DNA from: Paracoccaceae bacterium
GTDB taxonomy: Bacteria > Pseudomonadota > Alphaproteobacteria > Rhodobacterales > Rhodobacteraceae
Assembly (NCBI GenBank): GCA_028874915.1
Contig: JAPPHA010000106.1
Coordinates: forward strand, 1 to 51,532
Direction of reading: 5' to 3'
Length of the DNA: 51,532 bases
The notes beneath the pieces are model-generated. The model had not been told where the DNA came from and did no database searches. It saw only the letters and a program-made list of their open reading frames with translations. The position numbers and the translations under genes were made by a program. The first letter of the stretch is position 1. Each line of letters starts with the position of its first letter. Below, one piece after another: positions 44,862 to 51,532 of the stretch.

Positions 44862-46373
44862 ATGTCGACGGACTTTGAGAACCGAACGTCGGTCTGGCCC
44901 AACCGGAATTCGGAATCCCGATCAGGTTCCAGGGCCGCTGTCGGGGCGTCCGAAACCGGAGTCGCAGGCGGCAATGTACCGGAGTTTTCGGTTTCCGAGA
45001 TCTCCCGGCAGGTCAAGCGTGAGATCGAAAACCAGTTTGGTCGCGTCCGGGTTCGGGGCGAAGTTGGTCGCGTCACCCGGGCTCGATCAGGGCATGTCTA
45101 TCTCGATCTCAAGGAGAACGGAGACGTTCTGGCGGCGGTGATCTGGCGGGGAACGGCAGCCAGGCTGACGTCGTTTCCGGAAGAAGGTCTGGAAGTCGTC
45201 GCGACGGGAAAACTCACAGCCTTTTCGGGTCAGTCCCGCTATCAACTCAGCATCGAGTTCATCGAACCGGCCGGAATCGGGGCGCTCATGGCGATGCTGG
45301 AAGAGCGCAGGAAAAGATTACAGTCCGAAGGGCTTTTCGATACGGAAAGGAAACGGCCACTTCCACATATCCCGGATGTCATCGGGGTTGTGACGTCTCC
45401 GACCGGCTCGGTCATCCGTGACATCCTGCATCGGCTTCAGGACCGGTTTCCGCGAACTGTCCTGGTTTGGCCGGTTGCCGTTCAGGGACCCAATTGTCCA
45501 CCGGAAGTGGTTGCCGCGCTGGACGGATTCAATGCTCTGGAACCAAGTGACGCGATCGGCCGTCCGGATCTTCTGATCATTGCAAGAGGGGGTGGGTCGG
45601 TCGAGGACCTTTGGGGATTCAACGACGAACAGGTAGTCCGCGCTGTCGCCGCGAGCCGAATCCCGGTGATATCGGCGATCGGCCATGAGACCGACACAAC
45701 ACTGATTGATCATGTCGCGGATTTCAGAGCGCCGACGCCAACGGCTGCGGCAGAGCGGGCTGTTCCCGTGCTGTCGGATTTGCTCAGCCGGTTGTCATCC
45801 GTCGATGACAGGCGGACTGCCGCGGTTGCGCGCCTTCTGGGCACCAGGCGGGACCGCCTTTCCGGTCTGTATCGGGCGATTCCAAACCCCATGGATTACG
45901 TCCACACTCGGTCGCAAAGGCTGGACGACCTTTCCTGGCGTTTGTCCCAGAGCGCGACCCGGTCGTTTGAATCCGGAAAAAATCGATTTCAGCAGATTTC
46001 GTTGCATTTCTCGCGGGCAACGGCACGAATTCCGGAAGCTTGGCAAGCCCGCTTGGAGACCGTCGCGGCGGGACTCAGGCCCATGACGATCAGGAGGATG
46101 ACGTCGGAGGCGTCCCGACAGCTGACGGCAAGCGGCAGGGCTCTCAGCCGCGCCGGGCACTCTGGTCTTGAACGGACACGAGATCGGCTTGAGAGCACGT
46201 CGAGGATGCTGGAATCGCTCGGTTATGTTGCGACGCTGGAACGTGGTTACGCTCTCGTCCGAGCGGGCGATGCCGAAGGTCCGGTGATCACCGACGCAGA
46301 TTCCGCCAAACGACTGGACGGCCTCGACATTCAGTTCAGGGACGGTCACGTCCAAGTGCGGCCTTCACCGTAG
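44862..46373 (+). CDS. xseA: Exodeoxyribonuclease VII large subunit
   Basis: XseA is the catalytic subunit of the single-strand exonuclease VII. The 503-residue protein has a polar extension of about 38 residues, then the OB-fold (FSVSEISRQVKREIE, GHVYLDLKENGDV, then the ALMAMLEERRKRL linker), the catalytic core (IGVVTSPTGSVIRDILHR, ARGGGSVEDLWGFND, SAIGHETDTTLIDHVAD, RAPTPTAAAE), a long coiled coil, and the C-terminal ERGYALVR. The small subunit xseB is not adjacent and I did not find it in the window. Start at the ATG 44862; a later start near residue 38 is also possible. Confidence 0.95.
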   Translation: MSTDFENRTSVWPNRNSESRSGSRAAVGASETGVAGGNVPEFSVSEISRQVKREIENQFGRVRVRGEVGRVTRARSGHVYLDLKENGDVLAAVIWRGTAARLTSFPEEGLEVVATGKLTAFSGQSRYQLSIEFIEPAGIGALMAMLEERRKRLQSEGLFDTERKRPLPHIPDVIGVVTSPTGSVIRDILHRLQDRFPRTVLVWPVAVQGPNCPPEVVAALDGFNALEPSDAIGRPDLLIIARGGGSVEDLWGFNDEQVVRAVAASRIPVISAIGHETDTTLIDHVADFRAPTPTAAAERAVPVLSDLLSRLSSVDDRRTAAVARLLGTRRDRLSGLYRAIPNPMDYVHTRSQRLDDLSWRLSQSATRSFESGKNRFQQISLHFSRATARIPEAWQARLETVAAGLRPMTIRRMTSEASRQLTASGRALSRAGHSGLERTRDRLESTSRMLESLGYVATLERGYALVRAGDAEGPVITDADSAKRLDGLDIQFRDGHVQVRPSP

Positions 46374-46546
46374 GCCACCAGAATGGAAGGCAGTTGTCGA
46401 CACCCGTGGTCGGCCGGGGTCTCGCTTCAATTCTCGAGCTCGTTGTGCAAGCCGACGCGAGGCAAGGAAATGACTATGGTTGTTGACTGCGACAATCGGT
46501 AAACCTGCGTGAATGTTTCGCGTAGAGAATCGTGGGGAGTCCGGTC

Positions 46547-48241
46547 ATGCGTGACGGCGGGTCAGGCGGAATCTGGAAGTCCGGCCGGGGCAAGGGGCGC
46601 GTCACGCCGAAGGGCCGCCAGGTCACGGATTCCGCATTGGCAGAGATCCGGAATCTACTCGGGGATCGGCCACGTCGCCGAGACCTGTTGATCGAACATC
46701 TGCATCTGATCCAGGATCGCTATGGCCATCTTTCGGCCGGTCATCTTGCTGCACTCGCGGAAGACATGCGCCTCTCGCAGGTCGAAGTTTATGAGGTGGC
46801 GACATTTTATGCCCATTTCGATGTCGTCAAAGAAGGTGAAACGCCACCGCCACCCCTGACCATCCGCGTCTGCGATTCCCTTTCCTGCGAATTGGCTGGC
46901 GCCCAGGACCTTTTTCGCGAACTGTCGAAAACCCATGACGGGAAGGGAAGGGTCCGCGTCCTCCGCGCGCCCTGCATGGGTCGCTGCGACACCGCCCCCG
47001 TCCTTGAGTTCGGACACAATCACATCGACAACGCGACCATTGAAAAAGTCGACGCCACTCTCCGTTCCGGCGAAATCCATCCCGTGATTCCGGACTATCA
47101 GGGGTTCGATGCCTATGTCTCTACCGGCGGGTATTCCGAACTCGAGGCCCTGAGGAACGGTTCCCGAACTCGGGACGAACTCCAAACGGATGTGCTTGAA
47201 AGCGGACTCAGGGGCATGGGCGGCGCGGGATTCCCATCCGGTCGGAAATGGGGATTCGTGCGAATGAACGAAGGCCGCCGGTATCTCGCGGTCAACGGAG
47301 ACGAGGGTGAGCCCGGAACCTTCAAGGATCGCTTTTTCTTGGAGCGTGAGCCCCATGTCTTTCTCGAAGGCATGTTGATTGCCGGATGGGCGGTCGAGGC
47401 GGATACTTGTTTCATCTACATGCGGGACGAATATCCAGCCGTTCTCGAAATCCTTCGACGGGAAATTACCGCGCTCGAAACCGCAGGAATTGTCGATCCC
47501 GGGCACATCGATCTTCGGCGGGGCGCAGGAGCTTATATTTGTGGCGAGGAAAGCGCCATGATCGAGTCCATCGAAGGAAAACGCGGGATGCCGAGGCATC
47601 GCCCCCCCTTTGTGGCCTCCGTCGGGGTCTTTGGTCGCCCGACACTCGTGCACAATGTCGAAACCCTCTACTGGATTTGCAGGATTGCCCGGGAAGGCGC
47701 AGGCGTTTTCGGGGATCACGGTGTCAACGGGCGAAAGGGACTTCGAAGCTACTCGGTTTCCGGGCGGGTCCGGAAGCCGGGAGTCAAGATTGCGCCGGCG
47801 GGAGTGACGGCCCGGGAACTGATCGATGACTACTGTGGCGGCATGCTGGAGGGTCATAGGTTCAAGGCCTATCAGCCGGGCGGACCCTCAGCCGGTCTGT
47901 TGCCGGCCTCGCTCGGCGACATTCCCCTGGACTTCGACGTACTGCAGGACCATGGATCTTTCATTGGTTCGGCCGCCGTGGTTGTTCTCTCCGACCATGA
48001 CCGGGCGCGCGATGCGGCGCTGAACATGCTTCGGTTCTTTGAAGACGAGAGCTGTGGTCAGTGTACGCCGTGCCGCGTTGGTTGCGAAAAGGCCGTCAAG
48101 CTGATGCAGGTCGACCGTTGGGACCAGGACCTTTTGGAAGACCTTTGCCAGGTCATGGAAGACGCATCGATCTGCGGTCTCGGGCAAGCAGCGCCCAATC
48201 CCATCCGTTTGACGATCAAGCACTTTCCTGACGAAATCTGA
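46547..48241 (+). CDS. fdsB: NuoE-NuoF fusion, NADH-binding beta subunit of NAD-dependent formate dehydrogenase
   Basis: The 564-residue protein joins a NuoE-type thioredoxin-fold domain (about 25-165; [2Fe-2S] ligands C109, C114, C143, C147) to a NuoF-type flavoprotein (about 205-560): FMN/NADH motifs GLRGMGGAGFPSGRKW and NGDEGEPGTFKDR, then the N3 [4Fe-4S] ligands in ESCGQCTPCRVGC and SICGLGQ. In bacterial NAD-dependent formate dehydrogenases and some hydrogenases this subunit passes electrons to NAD. The molybdopterin catalytic subunit normally follows, but ftsY does here. GGGGAG precedes the ATG at 46547. Confidence 0.9.
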   Translation: MRDGGSGGIWKSGRGKGRVTPKGRQVTDSALAEIRNLLGDRPRRRDLLIEHLHLIQDRYGHLSAGHLAALAEDMRLSQVEVYEVATFYAHFDVVKEGETPPPPLTIRVCDSLSCELAGAQDLFRELSKTHDGKGRVRVLRAPCMGRCDTAPVLEFGHNHIDNATIEKVDATLRSGEIHPVIPDYQGFDAYVSTGGYSELEALRNGSRTRDELQTDVLESGLRGMGGAGFPSGRKWGFVRMNEGRRYLAVNGDEGEPGTFKDRFFLEREPHVFLEGMLIAGWAVEADTCFIYMRDEYPAVLEILRREITALETAGIVDPGHIDLRRGAGAYICGEESAMIESIEGKRGMPRHRPPFVASVGVFGRPTLVHNVETLYWICRIAREGAGVFGDHGVNGRKGLRSYSVSGRVRKPGVKIAPAGVTARELIDDYCGGMLEGHRFKAYQPGGPSAGLLPASLGDIPLDFDVLQDHGSFIGSAAVVVLSDHDRARDAALNMLRFFEDESCGQCTPCRVGCEKAVKLMQVDRWDQDLLEDLCQVMEDASICGLGQAAPNPIRLTIKHFPDEI

Positions 48242-48279
48242 ACGGCCTGCCCGGTCCGACCTTCGGGGAAACCGTTACG

Positions 48280-49452
48280 ATGTCGTTTTTTCGCAAGCTG
48301 AAAGACCGGTTGAAGACGTCTTCGTCCCGTCTCTCCGATGGGGTGAACGAAATTTTGTCCACCGGGGCAGATCCGTCAGAGACCGACAGCGGACCCGAGT
48401 CGATTTCGGAACATTCAAGACCCTCGACGGGATCGAGCGACCCGGCCGGACGTCTCATCTCCGCCAAGGATGACTCATCCGTGTACAAGCCGGATGGTGC
48501 TGGCGCAGACGGCGACGATGAGAGTGGAGACCCGTACGAGGGTCCGAGCCGGAGTCCGGATCAAGACACGACCCTGCTTTCCGGGCTTTTCGGACGCCGG
48601 ACGCGGATAGCCACGCAACGTCGCAGGCTAGACGACGACATGCTCGAAGAACTGGAGGACCTGCTGATTTCGGCTGATCTTGGAATCGAGGCTGCAGGGC
48701 GAATTGTCGCCAATCTTGCAGAGAACTATTTCGGCCGGCGTCTTGGGATGGATGAAATCATGGGCCTCCTCGCAGAGGAGGTGGTTCGGATCTTGGAGCC
48801 CGTGGCCCGGCCCATGCCGCTTTTTTCCCGAAGGCCTCAGGTCGTTTTGGTAGTTGGGGTAAACGGATCCGGAAAAACGACTACGATCGGCAAACTGGCG
48901 TCGCAGTTTCGTGACGCCGGCAAGTCCGTGATTATCGCCGCCGGAGACACGTTTCGGGCGGCGGCCATCGAACAGTTGCAGATCTGGGCCGACCGGGCCG
49001 GGGTCCCGATCTTTGTTGCTGACAGGGGGTCGGACCCGGCCTCTGTGGCCTTTGACGCCATGGCGGAGGCCGAGACGTCGAATGTCGACATTTTGATCGT
49101 CGACACCGCCGGAAGATTGCAGAACCGTGACGACCTGATGGCAGAACTGGCGAAAGTTGTCAGAGTCATTCGCAAACGCGATTCGGAAGCCCCGCACAAC
49201 ACGCTCCTGGTCCTTGACGCGACGACAGGTCAGAACGCCATCAGCCAGGCCGAAGTCTTCGTCAAGGTTGCCGATGTGACCGGGCTCGTCATGACCAAGC
49301 TCGACGGGACGGCAAAGGGGGGTGTTCTCGTCGCTATTGCCGACAGGTTCGGACTGCCCATACACGCCATCGGCGTCGGGGAAGGCATCGATGATCTTCA
49401 GCCATTCGAAGCCGACGAGTTCGCCAGGGCGCTGACGGGTTACGGCGGGTGA
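48280..49452 (+). CDS. ftsY: Signal recognition particle receptor FtsY
   Basis: FtsY is the SRP receptor GTPase that delivers ribosomes to the membrane. The 390-residue protein has the GTPase motifs GVNGSGKTTTIGKL (G1, about 193-206), DTFRAAAIEQL, DTAGRLQ, TKLDGTAKGG and the closing DDLQPFEADEFARAL. Unusually, an amphipathic helix KLKDRLKTSSSRLSDGV is at residues 6-22, and an acidic, Asp/Ser-rich stretch of about 75 residues (26-100) follows before the rest of the N domain (SGLFGRRTR, then LDDDMLEELEDLL). The acidic A-region thus sits behind, not before, the first helix. It overlaps the next gene by 4 bases. Confidence 0.95.
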   Translation: MSFFRKLKDRLKTSSSRLSDGVNEILSTGADPSETDSGPESISEHSRPSTGSSDPAGRLISAKDDSSVYKPDGAGADGDDESGDPYEGPSRSPDQDTTLLSGLFGRRTRIATQRRRLDDDMLEELEDLLISADLGIEAAGRIVANLAENYFGRRLGMDEIMGLLAEEVVRILEPVARPMPLFSRRPQVVLVVGVNGSGKTTTIGKLASQFRDAGKSVIIAAGDTFRAAAIEQLQIWADRAGVPIFVADRGSDPASVAFDAMAEAETSNVDILIVDTAGRLQNRDDLMAELAKVVRVIRKRDSEAPHNTLLVLDATTGQNAISQAEVFVKVADVTGLVMTKLDGTAKGGVLVAIADRFGLPIHAIGVGEGIDDLQPFEADEFARALTGYGG

Positions 49453-50366
49453 GTGACTGGGTCCTCGCCATCGAAGGTACGCAAACCGGCCGACAATTCG
49501 CACTCTTTCTTGCACTGACCGCTGCCCTGCTTCACGCCATCTTCGGTGCCTTGCAGAAGGGCCGCCATGACCCCTGGTTGTCACGCGGCGTCATTGACGG
49601 GTGTTACGCCCTGATCGCATTGCCGTTTGCACTGTTTGTCGTGCCCTGGCCCGAGCCCCACATGTGGATGATCTTTGCGATCGCGTTCCTGATTCACTCA
49701 GGCTACAAGTGCCTTCAGGCGATGGCCTATACCCGGGGCGCCTTTACGGTCGTCTATCCGGTGGTTCGGGGCACCGGTCCGCTCATAACGGTTGTTGCGG
49801 CCCAGTTTGTATTCCTGGAGACCCTGACGGTGTGGCAGTGGTTGGGTGTTGCGTGCCTGACCAGCGGAATTCTCGCGCTGTCCCTGGAAGCCTTGGCCCA
49901 TGAACGCCACGCTCCGGGTTCTGTCCTTGACAGACAACTCCGTTCCGCCCTGGTACTTGCGGTGGCGACCGGGTTGTTCGTTGCCGCCTATACTGTTTTC
50001 GACGCTTACGGCATTCGAGCGACCCGAGATCCGTTCACATTTCTTGCCTGGTTCTTCGTGATTGACGGGCTGTTGTTTCCGTGGATCGCATTCCGACGAT
50101 ACAAGATCATGATCGCGCCGCCCCCGCCGTTGCCGCTTCTTGTGCGAGGTGTCGTGGGTGCTTTCGTAGCCTTCTTCAGTTTCGGATCGATCATGTTGGC
50201 AACACGGCTCGACAAAGTCGGTGAGACGGCCGTCCTCAGGGAAACATCCACGGTCTTCGCCGCCGTGATCGGCTGGTTGTTTCTCCGGGAGCGAGTCGGC
50301 CCTGTAAGGGCCGTCCTCATGGTGGTAATCGCCGCCGGCGCCGTGGTTGTGGAATGGGGCGGATAG
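49449..50366 (+). CDS. EamA-family (DMT superfamily) transporter
   Basis: This is a 305-residue membrane protein with about ten hydrophobic segments in two EamA halves. The N-half contains YKCLQAMAYTRGAFTVVYPVVRGTGPL, characteristic of the family, and ends EWLGVACLTSGILAL-like (here QWLGVACLTSGILALSL). The C-half ends ETSTVFAAVIGWLFLRERVG and RAVLMVVIAAGAVVVEW. Substrates of this family are mostly unknown metabolites. The start is GTG at 49449, overlapping the ftsY stop (GTGA), so it is translationally coupled to ftsY. Confidence 0.88.
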   Translation: MSDWVLAIEGTQTGRQFALFLALTAALLHAIFGALQKGRHDPWLSRGVIDGCYALIALPFALFVVPWPEPHMWMIFAIAFLIHSGYKCLQAMAYTRGAFTVVYPVVRGTGPLITVVAAQFVFLETLTVWQWLGVACLTSGILALSLEALAHERHAPGSVLDRQLRSALVLAVATGLFVAAYTVFDAYGIRATRDPFTFLAWFFVIDGLLFPWIAFRRYKIMIAPPPPLPLLVRGVVGAFVAFFSFGSIMLATRLDKVGETAVLRETSTVFAAVIGWLFLRERVGPVRAVLMVVIAAGAVVVEWGG

Positions 50367-50650
50367 GGGTTTCGGCACTGATGTGGACTTTCGGCTGCAA
50401 ACCGTCACAGACACACCGGTCCATTGAATCCGCCGGGAAGAGAGTGTCCGTGGTCGTGAGCGAACCCCTCCTGTCGGGACCCCATTGTCGACGAGGCCAG
50501 TAGCTGCGAAAAGAGGCTGAACTCATCGGATTCCGCGTCTTTGAGGATCAGCAGGCAGAGAAACCGAAAAGTCCCTTGTGTTCGCCGGGGCGACCAGATG
50601 ACAACTGAGAGCCCGAAGGATCGTGACCAGGAGTGGGGTACCTTGGAGCC

Positions 50651-51256
50651 ATGACGTCAAATGATCGAAGACAACTCAACGGTCTTGTCCGGTTCTCGCT
50701 CGATCTCGGGCCGGTCATCCTTTTTTTTCTGGTTTACACAAGGCTGAAAGACCAGGAATTTCTGATCTTCGGGGACAGCTACAGCGGGTTTATCGTCGCG
50801 ACCGCGCTCTTTGTCCCGGTTCTCCTGGTTGCCACCGGAATTCACTGGATCCTGACGGGCCGTCTGTCGCGAATGCAGCTGGTCGTGGCGGTGATCGTCA
50901 TCTTGTTCGGGGGCCTTTCGATTTGGCTGAATGACGAACGATTTTTCAAGATGAAGCCGACGATCGTCTATCTGCTGTTCGGCGGCGTTCTCGGTTTCGG
51001 ATTGATGCGGGGGCGATCCTACCTGGAATATGTCATGGACGACGCATTGCCCCTGAACGCGACAGGATGGAACAAGCTGACCTGGCGGCTGACTGTGTTA
51101 TTCCTGGGTCTGGCGGCTGTCAACGAACTGGTCTGGCGATTGATGTCGACGGACAGCTGGGTCAATTTCAAGACATTTGTCCTGCCGGCAGCGATATTCG
51201 TTTTCTTCATCGCGCACGCGCCGCTGTTCGCCCGTTACAGTACGCAAAACAACTGA
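50651..51256 (+). CDS. yciB: Inner-membrane septation protein A (YciB/IspZ)
   Basis: This 201-residue protein has five to six membrane segments and the family features LDLGPVILFFLVYT near the N-terminus, FGGLSIWLNDERFFKMKPTIVY in two pieces (GGLSIWLND and KMKPTIVY), LNATGWNKLTWR and VNELVWR. YciB affects cell division and envelope synthesis. In Alphaproteobacteria it lies near ftsY, as here, with one exporter gene between. I chose the ATG at 50651; GTG at 50633 also opens the frame, and an AGGAG overlaps that GTG, so the start is not certain. Confidence 0.92.
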   Translation: MTSNDRRQLNGLVRFSLDLGPVILFFLVYTRLKDQEFLIFGDSYSGFIVATALFVPVLLVATGIHWILTGRLSRMQLVVAVIVILFGGLSIWLNDERFFKMKPTIVYLLFGGVLGFGLMRGRSYLEYVMDDALPLNATGWNKLTWRLTVLFLGLAAVNELVWRLMSTDSWVNFKTFVLPAAIFVFFIAHAPLFARYSTQNN

Positions 51257-51411
51257 CCCTTGGCATCCGGCGGGTCCCTGTGCGTAACGGGCGGGGCCGT
51301 GCCTGTCTGCGACGTCGGCCCCAGACTCGGATCAGGCAGCAGTTTGCTCATGGTCGGCGAATCTCCGACGACGACCCGTGAGCGGTTTGGGACGTTTCGA
51401 CGGAGTCACCT

Positions 51412-51532
51412 GAGCGCAGGGGCGCCGGGACGGCTCCAAGCCAAAGTCAGGGGTGTGGGTGCAGCGAGACTGGCTGTTGAACTAGCGGGTGGAAGTCCCG
51501 CCGGCGCAATTCTCAGTTTGGCGCCGTAGTCA
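51412..51532 (+). mobile_element. Probable group II intron, 5' part (truncated by window edge)
   Basis: After the yciB stop, the sequence from about 51412 (GAGCG, near the GTGCG consensus of intron 5' ends) turns into domain I-like RNA: AAGCCAAAGTCAGG, GACTGGCTG, then GAACTAGCGGGTGGAAGTCC, a motif I know from bacterial introns, with a CGGCGC/GCGCCG stem (around 51501-51525). It is on the same strand as the 3' intron end at 1-853. No protein is reached before the window ends. The exact 5' boundary is inference. Confidence 0.6.

Noticed and set aside
48628-49584. 318-codon open frame on the minus strand
   Set aside because: It is antisense to ftsY; no family features.

Overview
The window reads as a piece of alphaproteobacterial chromosome, GC-rich and densely coding. 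Three things point there: a DUF2842 gene directly after purA, secG upstream of pyrG, and an hflK-hflC-DUF2065-degP run, together with divergent purD/xseA and ftsY close to ispZ. These are gene orders I know from Rhodospirillales-like and related Alphaproteobacteria; the exact order or genus cannot be fixed from the sequence alone. Both edges carry group II intron sequence on the + strand: the 3' part of one intron (maturase C-terminus, domains V and VI) at 1-853 and what looks like the 5' part of another at about 51412-51532. The window therefore looks like a contig that ended at a repeated retroelement.

Layout: 0.9-24 kb is mostly housekeeping. It holds ispA and ispH (isoprenoid precursors), a methyltransferase and a class I glutamine amidotransferase, a TerB-DnaJ membrane co-chaperone facing a coupled TerB/PhnD-like pair, pyrG-secG, a PaaI-like thioesterase, purA-DUF2842-thiamine pyrophosphokinase, an iron-sulfur L-serine dehydratase, an overlapping operon rpiA-gor-enolase superfamily-proline racemase family (NADPH/glutathione plus hydroxyproline-type chemistry), and hflK-hflC-DUF2065-degP (membrane proteolysis control).

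24.5-40 kb is a sugar and amino acid uptake island. It has a GH1 beta-glucosidase, a LacI-type repressor (aglR) divergent from a complete aglEFGAK alpha-glucoside transport and hydrolysis operon with a recognisable LacI-type operator, a 2Fe-2S ferredoxin, a polar amino acid binding protein with an unusually large permease but no ATPase gene, and a GH42 beta-galactosidase closed by a canonical terminator.

40.5-51.3 kb returns to core genes: a glutathione S-transferase, NnrU and DUF454 membrane proteins, purD divergent from xseA, a fused NuoE-NuoF type NADH-binding subunit of a formate dehydrogenase (without its catalytic subunit), ftsY, an EamA-type exporter and the septation membrane protein YciB/IspZ.

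I found no rRNA, tRNA, CRISPR array, prophage or defence island. The most interesting points are the paired intron edges, two ABC permeases with membrane-domain insertions, a proline racemase homologue with Ser/Thr in place of both catalytic cysteines, an FtsY whose acidic segment sits inside its N domain, and hairpins between the binding-protein and permease genes in two unrelated operons.
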